Shown here piece by piece: positions 27,550-34,163 of a stretch of 64,000 nt of DNA (within the stretch, counting starts at the first letter, position 1; each line of letters begins with the position of its first letter). This DNA comes from Sediminicoccus rosea (GTDB lineage: Bacteria; Pseudomonadota; Alphaproteobacteria; Acetobacterales; Acetobacteraceae). The DNA lies in assembly GCF_033547095.1 (NCBI RefSeq), contig NZ_CP137852.1:2597501-2661500 (forward strand), written 5' to 3'. Position numbers and translations under genes: made by a program. A model generated the notes under the pieces. That model was not told where the DNA came from. It worked only from the letters and a program-made list of their open reading frames with translations, and did not search any database.

Positions 27550-28503
27550 TTGGCCGGCTTCCTGCTCCGTCGGCTCGGCTTCGGGCTGCTCGCGCTCCTC
27601 GCCTCGGCGAGCCTTGCCTTTCTGCTCGCCTGGCACGCGCCGGGCGGGCCGGCGGTGGGGCTCGGCGGCGAATACGGCGCGCCGGGTTACCTGGAGGAAG
27701 TGGCCGCCCGCTACGGCCTCGACCGCCCGGGCGCCGAAGTCTGGTTCGGCTGGATGGTCCGGCTGGCGCAGGGTGATCTCGGCCAATCCTGGCGCGAGCA
27801 GGCGCCGGTCTCGATGCTGATCCTGGAGCGGCTTCCCCTGACGCTGAGCCTGACCTTCGCGGCGGCGGCGCTGGCCGCGCTGGCTGGCACGCTGATCGGC
27901 GTCGCGGCGTCGCAAAGCGATGGGCGCTGGCCCGTCGCAGCGCTCTCGGCGCTGCACGCCGTGCCGGGCTACATCGTGGCGCAGGCGCTGGTCCTGGTCT
28001 TCGCGCTGGGGCTTGGCCTGCTGCCGGTGCAGGGCATCGCCGATCCACGCGAGCCCGCCGGGGGCGGCCTGGCGCTGGTGGCCGAAAGGCTGCGGCACCT
28101 CGCCCTTCCGGTTCTGGCGCTGGCGCTGCATCAGCTCTGTTTCGTGAGCCTGCTGGTGCGTGCCGGTCTGATCGCGCAGATGCGCCAGCCCTATGTCGTC
28201 GCGGCCGAGGCGCGGGGCCGCTCGCGCGCCGGGGCGCGATGGCGGCATGCCCTGCCCAATGCGCTGCTGCCCGTCGCCACCCTGACCGCCATGCGGCTCG
28301 GCAGCCTCGTGGGCGGGGCTTTGGTGATCGAGGTGGCCTTCGCGCTGCCGGGCCTGGGGCGACTTGCGGTCTCGGCCGCCCTGGCGCGCGACCATCCGGT
28401 GGTGATCGGCACGGTGGTGACGGCCTGCCTCATCGCCTGGGTCGCGAACCTCGTGGCGGATGCCACGGCGCCGCTGCTCGACCCGAGGCTGCGGGCGCGA
28501 TGA
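27550..28503 (+). CDS. ABC transporter permease (NikB/DppB type)
   Basis: The product, about 317 residues, has six membrane segments, an N-terminal LLRRLGFGLLALLASASLAF typical of DppB/NikB, and the EAA loop [20 protein letters not shown] contacted by the ATPase. The start is unclear: no ATG or GTG is placed near the expected N-terminus. TTG 27550, six bases after the upstream stop, is the best choice. The region DLGQSWREQAPVSMLILERL is the usual DLG-x-S motif before the second helix. It overlaps the next permease at ATGA. Confidence 0.9.
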   Translation: MAGFLLRRLGFGLLALLASASLAFLLAWHAPGGPAVGLGGEYGAPGYLEEVAARYGLDRPGAEVWFGWMVRLAQGDLGQSWREQAPVSMLILERLPLTLSLTFAAAALAALAGTLIGVAASQSDGRWPVAALSALHAVPGYIVAQALVLVFALGLGLLPVQGIADPREPAGGGLALVAERLRHLALPVLALALHQLCFVSLLVRAGLIAQMRQPYVVAAEARGRSRAGARWRHALPNALLPVATLTAMRLGSLVGGALVIEVAFALPGLGRLAVSAALARDHPVVIGTVVTACLIAWVANLVADATAPLLDPRLRAR

Positions 28504-29270
28504 GCCGGCTTGTCGCGGGGGGAAGCCTCGCCTGTCTCTACCTGGCCTGCCTGATCCTGGCGCCCGGTGGGTCACTGACGACGCTCGAGGCACATGCGGC
28601 CTTGCTGTCGCCGCGCCTCGCGCATCCATTCGGCACCGATGATCTCGGGCGCGACATGCTGGCGGCGCTGCTCCAGGGCGGGCGCACCTCGCTGACCGTC
28701 GCGACGGTCGCGACCCTGCTGGCGCTGGCCATCGGGCTGGTGGTCGGGCTGGTCGCGGGGATCGGGCCGGCCCTGCTGGATGAGGCCCTGATGCGCGTGG
28801 CGGAGATCACCGCGAGCCTGCCGGCCCTGCTGCTGGCGGTGCTGCTGGCGGCGTTGTTCGGCGGGTCTGCCTGGAACCTCGCGCTGCTGCTGGGACTGAC
28901 GCGCTGGCCCTTGGTCGCGCGGATCGTGCGCATGGAGGTGCGCAGCCTGCTGGGCCGGGAATTCCTCCGTGCCGCCTGGGCCCTTGGCGCCTCGCCCACA
29001 CATGTCGCGCACAGGCATCTGGTGCCGCATCTGGCCGGGCCGCTCCTGGCGGCCGCGGGCATCGTGTTCGGCGGTGCGGTGGTGGCGGAAGCAGCGCTCG
29101 CCTTTGTCGGGCTGGGCGATCCGGCGGTGACGAGCTGGGGGCAGATGGTGGCTGCCGGCTTCGCCGTGATCGGCCTCGCCTGGTGGGTCTGGCTTTGGCC
29201 GGCCGCCATGCTGGTCCTGGTCAGTGGGCTGGTCGCCGCCATGGCCGACCTTGGGGACGAAGGCCGCTGA
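28500..29270 (+). CDS. ABC transporter permease (NikC/DppC type)
   Basis: The 256-residue product shows the NikC/DppC pattern: HPFGTDDLGRDMLAALLQGG at the start of the transport domain, and the EAA loop REFLRAAWALGASPTHVAHR with HLVPHLAGPLLA. It closes with ALAFVGLGDPAVTSWGQMVA. It lacks the long N-terminal segment of many DppC proteins. It is the last gene of the transporter unit: the next gene is the convergent urea transporter, and no ATPase gene follows, so energy must come from NikD/NikE- or DppD/F-type subunits encoded elsewhere. The 206-base gap after it holds nothing I can recognise. Confidence 0.9.
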   Translation: MSRLVAGGSLACLYLACLILAPGGSLTTLEAHAALLSPRLAHPFGTDDLGRDMLAALLQGGRTSLTVATVATLLALAIGLVVGLVAGIGPALLDEALMRVAEITASLPALLLAVLLAALFGGSAWNLALLLGLTRWPLVARIVRMEVRSLLGREFLRAAWALGASPTHVAHRHLVPHLAGPLLAAAGIVFGGAVVAEAALAFVGLGDPAVTSWGQMVAAGFAVIGLAWWVWLWPAAMLVLVSGLVAAMADLGDEGR

Positions 29271-29476
29271 GCCATGCGAGCGCCCAGGGCAGGTTGGGAT
29301 CCGCGCGCCGAACGAGGCCCCTCCAGGGCCGCTTGGGCAGTGCTGGTTCGCCCAGCTGGTGTGCGGCATGTCGCGTATCGCGTGGCGCCCATCCCAGCGC
29401 CGCAGGAGGCGCCAGCACCCTGGCCGTCACGGGGAGAGCGGTCGCGCTTGCGCCGCGATTCCCGCCGGGCGCCGCG

Positions 29477-30475
29477 TCACGCTCCGCCGGAGGCCGGCTC
29501 GGTGCCCGCCGAATGCCCCGCCACGGGCTTGTGCGGATGTGGCACCATGAGCTTCTTCGGGGCGATGAAAAGGTACATCGTCAGCACATAGGGCGCGGTG
29601 AAGGACGGCACGCCGGACGGTGCCACGATGATGTCGAGCGCGCCCTGGACGAACACCGTCACCACGGTCGCGAGCGCGGCGTAGAGCGCGACGCGCGGCG
29701 AGGGCCGCAGGAAGATCACGCCGACCGCCAATGCGGTGAGCACCGGGCTGAAGCCGTACAGCCCCTGCCGGACCAGGGCGGGGTCGGCGGCCATCGCGAC
29801 GGAGACGATGATGGCGATGACCGACCCGGCCACCACAGCGATGCCGGCGGCGACCGAGGCAATGAAGATGCCGGCCAGGATGATCGCCCCACTGACCGCA
29901 CTGCCAAGCAGATAGACCTGCCCGATATTGCGGAAGAAGATTTCGACCAGCTCGATCCCCTGCGGGATGACCATCGCGTGCTGCGTCGTGGCCGTCGGCA
30001 GGCGCGGCGAATCGCCGATCACGTCGAGCCCGCCGAAGGAATACGCGCCGGCGACCATCAGCCATCCGGTCAGGACGAAGGGGCCGGTCGAACCTGGCAC
30101 GCCGAACACCCTGGTGACCGTGGCGCTGAAGGCCGCGGTGAAGACCGTGCTGGCCGCGGCGCCCACCACGACATAGACCCAGAGCTGCGGCGACGCGGCG
30201 ATGAAGGTCGGCAGGGCCGCGCCGACGAGGATGCCGTTGAAGCCGTACAGCCCCTGTTCGATCGAACCCTCGTCGAGGTCCAGCACCTGCGCCGTCAGCG
30301 TCGCGACGACGATGCCGACCGCGGCCCCGATGGTCGTCGCCCAGACCCCGGAGACATAGGACGCGTAGGCCATGGCGACGAAGAAGATCGCCCCGGTCAG
30401 GGCGTTCTCCATGAAGAAGACCTGGCTGGTTCCGCGCAGGCAGACCGTCAGGAAATTGCTCTTCGTCTGCGTCAT
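29477..30475 (-). CDS. Urea transporter (UT family)
   Basis: The 332-residue product is an integral membrane protein with two homologous halves. The first has EQGLYGFNGILVGAALPTF and the second has RQGLYGFSPVLTALAVGVI followed by GVPSFTAPYVLTMYLFIAPK, the paired signature of the UT urea channel family. It passes urea down its gradient. Its position facing the NikR-linked transporter fits a urea-use locus, since urease needs nickel, although no urease gene is in the window. The N-terminal MTQTKSNFLTVCLRGTSQVF is the short cytoplasmic end. A C-terminal His/Pro-rich tail is present. Confidence 0.9.
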   Translation of the reverse strand: MTQTKSNFLTVCLRGTSQVFFMENALTGAIFFVAMAYASYVSGVWATTIGAAVGIVVATLTAQVLDLDEGSIEQGLYGFNGILVGAALPTFIAASPQLWVYVVVGAAASTVFTAAFSATVTRVFGVPGSTGPFVLTGWLMVAGAYSFGGLDVIGDSPRLPTATTQHAMVIPQGIELVEIFFRNIGQVYLLGSAVSGAIILAGIFIASVAAGIAVVAGSVIAIIVSVAMAADPALVRQGLYGFSPVLTALAVGVIFLRPSPRVALYAALATVVTVFVQGALDIIVAPSGVPSFTAPYVLTMYLFIAPKKLMVPHPHKPVAGHSAGTEPASGGA

Positions 30476-30695
30476 CGTGTCCTTGCCTCGCTGATCACCG
30501 CGAGGAGGATACTTCGGGCAGGCGCCTGACGCGCAATTCTTCGTGGGCGATGCGCCGGAAGCAACGGACCTCCTGGCGCATTTCGCAGAATTCGCTCCGG
30601 ACGGCGCGCAGCATCAGGCCCGCCGCATTGGGCGGGCGGGACACGCCGGAGACCGCGCGAGGAACCCGTGGCGGAATTCGGCTCACTGCGCTGTC

Positions 30696-30720
30696 TTCTG
30701 TGGAAGGCTGGCTCCGGCGG
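30696..30720 (+). repeat. Distal copy of a tRNA-Asn 3'-end repeat (possible att site)
   Basis: The 25 bases ending TGGCTCCGGCGG match 36831-36855 at 22 positions without gaps. The other copy overlaps the last 12 bases of tRNA-Asn. The 6.1-kb region between them could be an integrated element. Confidence 0.5.
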
Positions 30721-30918
30721 CGGTGGCGCGTGGGGTCGTGATGCACTTGGCCCTATGCGGGCTTGGGGTGCTGAAGAAGCCGCCGATCGAAGCACGCTCA
30801 ATCGGGCAGGGCGGCCCGGACGTGGGGGGTGTCCCGCAACCCCTTGTGGACGCGTTTGTGAATCATCCAGCTTGGTTGCGGAAAAATCGCAATATAAATA
30901 ATACTTTGACATGTGATC

Positions 30919-31005
30919 ATGGCGAATGAGCTGTCCGCCAAGGTGGGATCCCGGCCTGTCTCTCGCTGTCGCAAGGGTGGCCTATTTCCTGTGATGGATC
31001 GGTGA
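30919..31005 (+). CDS. Possible 28-residue peptide upstream of the PqqD-like gene
   Basis: ATG 30919 opens a 28-codon frame ending at a TGA; the peptide starts MANELSAKVGSRPVSRC and ends with KGGLFPVMDR. It lies directly after the AT-rich promoter-like patch and has no clear Shine-Dalgarno sequence. It is the only short frame here with such a placement and it contains Ser and Cys residues, so it is a candidate substrate for the adjacent modification genes. Nothing beyond position and length supports that. Confidence 0.2.
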   Translation: MANELSAKVGSRPVSRCRKGGLFPVMDR

Positions 31006-31239
31006 TTTCACCGTCCTGTTGCAGGGTGTTGCGCCGGCGCCTGCCTCGCGTTCGGGCCTCCACTCGCGTTCACGCCCCGGGGGCACGCGGCACGGTGCAG
31101 GCGAGGGCGGTGTCACCGCGGGCGCGCAGCGGATCTCGGTGCCAGTAACCCGTCCCTCGACTCGTCGCTGGCACAACCGCCATGGACATGCGAAAGTGAG
31201 TGCCGGTGGAATACGAACCGGCCGGTGCTTACCGTCTTT

Positions 31240-31253
31240 CCGGTGTACACCGG
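31240..31253. promoter_or_regulatory. Perfect 14-bp palindrome upstream of the PqqD-like gene
   Basis: CCGGTGTACACCGG is a perfect palindrome flanked on both sides by CTTT and lies 36 bases before the chosen start of the PqqD-like gene. Another CCGGTG occurs 20 bases upstream. It has the form of an operator for a dimeric regulator. Confidence 0.4.
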
Positions 31254-31289
31254 CTTTCAGCCGACCTTCCCCGCTGGATCAATACCACG

Positions 31290-31718
31290 ATGTCTTCCAT
31301 GCTCTATGTCAGCAACGCTGCGGTGGTCGCTTCGGAGCAGTTTGATGGCGAACTCGTTGTCATCCAGTTCGATACAGGCAGGTATTTCAGCCTCAGCGGG
31401 ATGGCCATGCCGGCGTGGCAGCTCCTGCAGTCGCCGGTCACGCGCGATGCGATGCTCTTCGCTCTGTCCCAGGCGGCCGGCGATACCGCGCCCGAACCTG
31501 CCGAACTGGCGTCGCAGCTCGATGCGCTGATTGAACAGCTCGTCGCCGAAGCCCTGCTCATCGAAGCCGAGGCACCCGGCATCGCCGCGGTCATCGAGCC
31601 CTTCAACTACGCCGCTCCCCGCGTGGATATCTACTCTGACCTCGCTGACCTCGTATCGCTCGACCCGATCCATGATGTGGACGCGATGATGGGCTGGCCA
31701 CGCACGGGCGCGGCGTGA
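31290..31718 (+). CDS. PqqD-family peptide recognition protein (HPr-kinase-associated type)
   Basis: The 142-residue product opens with a PqqD/RRE-like domain: LYVSNAAVVASEQFDGELVV then IQFDTGRYFSLSGMAMPAWQ and helices to about residue 95. A conserved-looking tail follows: FNYAAPRVDIYSDLADLVSL then DPIHDVDAMMGWP. PqqD-like domains bind leader peptides and present them to modifying enzymes. ATG 31290 places the start just before the first strand; the frame is open back to a GTG at 31200, and no strong ribosome site separates them. It overlaps the kinase-like gene (GTGA). This is the first gene of an unusual five-gene unit. Confidence 0.8.
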   Translation: MSSMLYVSNAAVVASEQFDGELVVIQFDTGRYFSLSGMAMPAWQLLQSPVTRDAMLFALSQAAGDTAPEPAELASQLDALIEQLVAEALLIEAEAPGIAAVIEPFNYAAPRVDIYSDLADLVSLDPIHDVDAMMGWPRTGAA

Positions 31719-32770
31719 ACAGCACGGTCTTGCCGACCAGCGTCGCGGATCTGGTGCCCGCCCATCGCCTCGACGAATTCATTGCGGCGACCCCACCCCG
31801 CCTGTTCGGGATCGGCCCGGTCTCCATCGCCCTGCATGCCTCCGATGCCCGCCTGGCCGCGTTGCTCGGCGCAGCACTCGCGCATGCGGCCTGCGACACG
31901 CCGCGGCCCTGCCATCTGCGCGTCGCTGCGATTGACACCGGGGCGATCGGCTGGCCACGACCGCCCGGGGTCCCGGGCACGGAACATCTTCGCCCGCCGA
32001 TGGACGAGGTAAATCTGCGTGCCGGCAGGCTCATCCAGGCGATCCACCAGGCAGGATCCTGTACCTGGGAGAGCTATGACGCGGGCACCCGGACGGGCCT
32101 GCTGCTGACCGCCGATGCCGCATTGGTCGCCCCCTGGGAATGGGCATCGCCGCTCAAGCGGCACATCGCCTGGGCCACGCGCGAGGAGCCCTTCGGGCTG
32201 CTGCACGGTGCGGTGATCGGAGATGCGGCCGGTGGGGTCATGCTGGCCGGCGGATCGGGGGTGGGAAAATCCACCACGGCGGCGGCCGCGCTGCAGGCGG
32301 GGCTGTCGAGCGCCGGCGATGACCTCACGCTGCTTTCCCTCGACGCGGATAGCGGGGTTGTGGCCCATGCCGCCTTTGACGCGGTGAAGTTGAGCGACGC
32401 CACCTTGCGCCTCATCGGCGCCGCGCCACCGCCCGGCGGCGTGGCGAGTGGCGCGGGCATCGCGAAGCACATCCTGCCGCTCAGCACGCTCGGCGCGGGT
32501 CGGCTCGCGCCGCGCGTGCCCCTTCGCGCGATCCTGCTGCCGCGCCTGGCCGGCGGCCCGCGGAGTGCGATCCGCCCGGCCGTGATGGCGGCGGCGCTGC
32601 GTGCCCTCGGCCCGGTGTCGGGCTTCGTCATGCGGGTGACGCCGGAATCCAGTTTTGCCCTGGCCGCCCGCATGGTGCGGGATCTGCCCTGTTTCGCGCT
32701 CGACATCGGCGAGGATCCGGCGGAAGCCGCGCGCTGCATCGCCGCCTTCCTGGAAGCCCGGCGACCATGA
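31715..32770 (+). CDS. HPr kinase-like protein (HprK-related)
   Basis: The 351-residue product has a poorly conserved N-terminal half and a C-terminal HprK-like kinase core. The core has the P-loop MLAGGSGVGKSTTAAAALQA (Lys185) and the second acidic motif SSAGDDLTLL (Asp202/Asp203), which corresponds to the metal-binding aspartates of HprK. The PTS-associated HprK signature region is absent and no HPr or PTS gene is nearby, so the substrate is not HPr. Homologues in some lasso-peptide clusters phosphorylate the precursor peptide. The GTG start overlaps the PqqD-like stop; the next gene overlaps at ATGA. Confidence 0.8.
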   Translation: MNSTVLPTSVADLVPAHRLDEFIAATPPRLFGIGPVSIALHASDARLAALLGAALAHAACDTPRPCHLRVAAIDTGAIGWPRPPGVPGTEHLRPPMDEVNLRAGRLIQAIHQAGSCTWESYDAGTRTGLLLTADAALVAPWEWASPLKRHIAWATREEPFGLLHGAVIGDAAGGVMLAGGSGVGKSTTAAAALQAGLSSAGDDLTLLSLDADSGVVAHAAFDAVKLSDATLRLIGAAPPPGGVASGAGIAKHILPLSTLGAGRLAPRVPLRAILLPRLAGGPRSAIRPAVMAAALRALGPVSGFVMRVTPESSFALAARMVRDLPCFALDIGEDPAEAARCIAAFLEARRP

Positions 32771-33465
32771 GCCGCCCGCGCATCTCCGCCATCGTCACGG
32801 CGCTGAACTTTGAACGCTTCATCGCCGACGGGATCCGCTCGATCCAGGCGCAGAATGTGCCGATCGAGGAGATTCTGGTGGTGGACAGCCGCTCCGAGGA
32901 CGGCACCGCGCGGATCATCGCGGCGATGGCCGCCGCTGATCCCCGCATTCGCCTGCTCGAAGCCGAACGGCACAGCCCAGCGCGGTCACGCAATGTCGGC
33001 CTCGCCGCCGCAACTGGTGATGTGATCGCCATGCTGGATGGCGATGACACCTGGCCGCGCGGCAAGCTCGCCGCCCAGCTCGCGCTGCTCTCGGAGCCAG
33101 GGGTCGCCGTGGTGTCGGGGCTGACCGGCTTTTGCGACGCGATTGACCCCACAACGCAGGCGCCGCCGCCGGGAGCACGGGTGGAGACGGTCGCCGCGGT
33201 GAATGTCGGCGCCTGCCTCTATCGCGCCACGGTCTTCGCATCGCTCGGCCCCTTCGACGAAGGCTATCGCTATGCGGATGACTGGGATCTCATGCTGCGC
33301 CTGCGCGATGCCGGCCTGCGCGACATCAAGCTGCCCGAGGTCATGCTGTGGCACCGCCGCTACCCCGGATCGCTGCTGACGACGCCCGACCCCCACCGCA
33401 AGCAGGAGCTGGCGGTCGCGGTCGGGCGCTCGCTCGCGCGGCGCCGTGCGAGCCGGCTGGCATGA
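32767..33465 (+). CDS. GT2-family glycosyltransferase
   Basis: The 232-residue product is a compact GT-A enzyme: RISAIVTALNFERFIADGIR, ILVVDSRSEDGTARIIAAMA, the metal-binding AMLDGDDTWPRGKLAAQLAL and the catalytic-loop YADDWDLMLRLRDAG. It has no membrane segment and is short for a polysaccharide synthase, so it may act on a protein or a small acceptor. It overlaps both neighbours by four bases. It differs from the next GT2 gene but shares its size and layout, so the pair may have arisen by an old duplication. Confidence 0.88.
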   Translation: MSRPRISAIVTALNFERFIADGIRSIQAQNVPIEEILVVDSRSEDGTARIIAAMAAADPRIRLLEAERHSPARSRNVGLAAATGDVIAMLDGDDTWPRGKLAAQLALLSEPGVAVVSGLTGFCDAIDPTTQAPPPGARVETVAAVNVGACLYRATVFASLGPFDEGYRYADDWDLMLRLRDAGLRDIKLPEVMLWHRRYPGSLLTTPDPHRKQELAVAVGRSLARRRASRLA

Positions 33466-34163
33466 CGCGGATCTCGGTTGTCATCCCGGCCTGGCAGGCC
33501 GCCGGCACCATTGCCGAGACGCTGGCCAGCGTCGCCGCCCAGACGCGTCCCGCCGACGAGGTCATCATCGTGGATGATGGATCCACCGACGGCACGGCCG
33601 AGGTGGCGCGGGCGGCGCTACCCTCCGCGCGCATCATCCGGCATGCCCATGGCGGTGCTGCGGCGGCGCTCAATGCCGGGTTTGCCGCGGCGGAGGGCGA
33701 TCTTCTGGCCCCGCTGGATGCTGACGATCTCTGGCTTCCGGGCAAGCTCGCGGCGCAGGAGGCAGCGCTCATGCGCGCGCCGCCTCTGGCCGGCGTGGGC
33801 GGGCTCATGGAGACTTTTTTCTGCGCCAGCATGCCCCCGCAGGCCCGCGCCGCAGTGCGCCTGCCGGTGGGACCTTCGCCCTGGCTGCTCTCCGGCGCCC
33901 TCCTGCTGCGACGCGCTGCCTATGACGCGATCGGCCCACATGACGAGGCGTTGCGCGCCGGCCAGTCCATTGACTGGATGCACCGGGCCCGGCTGGCAGG
34001 GCTTGCCTTCGAGGTGCTGCCGGAGGTCGTGTTGCGCCGGCGGATCCGCCAGGGCTCGCTTTCCTCGCGTGCCGGCGGCGCCGACGCAGCCTTCCTCGCC
34101 ATGGCCCGTCGCGCCATTGAACGGCGGCGTGCTGCCGCCCCGCCGCCGAAGGAGGAGCCCTGA
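33462..34163 (+). CDS. GT2-family glycosyltransferase
   Basis: The 233-residue product has RISVVIPAWQAAGTIAETLA, EVIIVDDGSTDGTAEVARAA and the donor-site APLDADDLWLPGKLAAQEAA. The catalytic-loop equivalent SIDWMHRARLAG replaces the usual EDWDLW with an Asp-Trp pair only, so activity should be tested rather than assumed. It ends in a Pro-rich segment. It overlaps the neighbouring GT2 (ATGA) and the nucleotidyltransferase (TGATG). The substrate is unknown; context suggests that it works with the PqqD/HprK-like pair. Confidence 0.87.
   Translation: MTRISVVIPAWQAAGTIAETLASVAAQTRPADEVIIVDDGSTDGTAEVARAALPSARIIRHAHGGAAAALNAGFAAAEGDLLAPLDADDLWLPGKLAAQEAALMRAPPLAGVGGLMETFFCASMPPQARAAVRLPVGPSPWLLSGALLLRRAAYDAIGPHDEALRAGQSIDWMHRARLAGLAFEVLPEVVLRRRIRQGSLSSRAGGADAAFLAMARRAIERRRAAAPPPKEEP

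Larger units (their letters stand above)
30476..31289. other. Gene-poor 814-base interval with an AT-rich promoter-like patch
   Basis: No convincing gene of normal size is present. Notable contents are a 25-bp repeat of the tRNA-Asn end (30696-30720), an AT-rich patch (30881-30920) unlike its surroundings with TATAAA at 30893 and a perfect TTGACA at 30906, a 28-codon reading frame (30919-31005), and a 14-bp palindrome (31240-31253). Longer frames here are Arg/Pro-rich and look spurious. Confidence 0.6.

Noticed and set aside
30472-30912. 146-codon minus-strand frame upstream of the urea transporter
   Set aside because: After a short plausible start it becomes Arg/Pro/Ser-rich with no family features, and it crosses the repeat and AT-rich patch.
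31715-32770. PTS regulatory HPr kinase/phosphorylase
   Set aside because: P-loop and acidic motif fit HprK, but the phosphorylase signature and any HPr or PTS gene are missing, and the partners are PqqD-like and glycosyltransferases.
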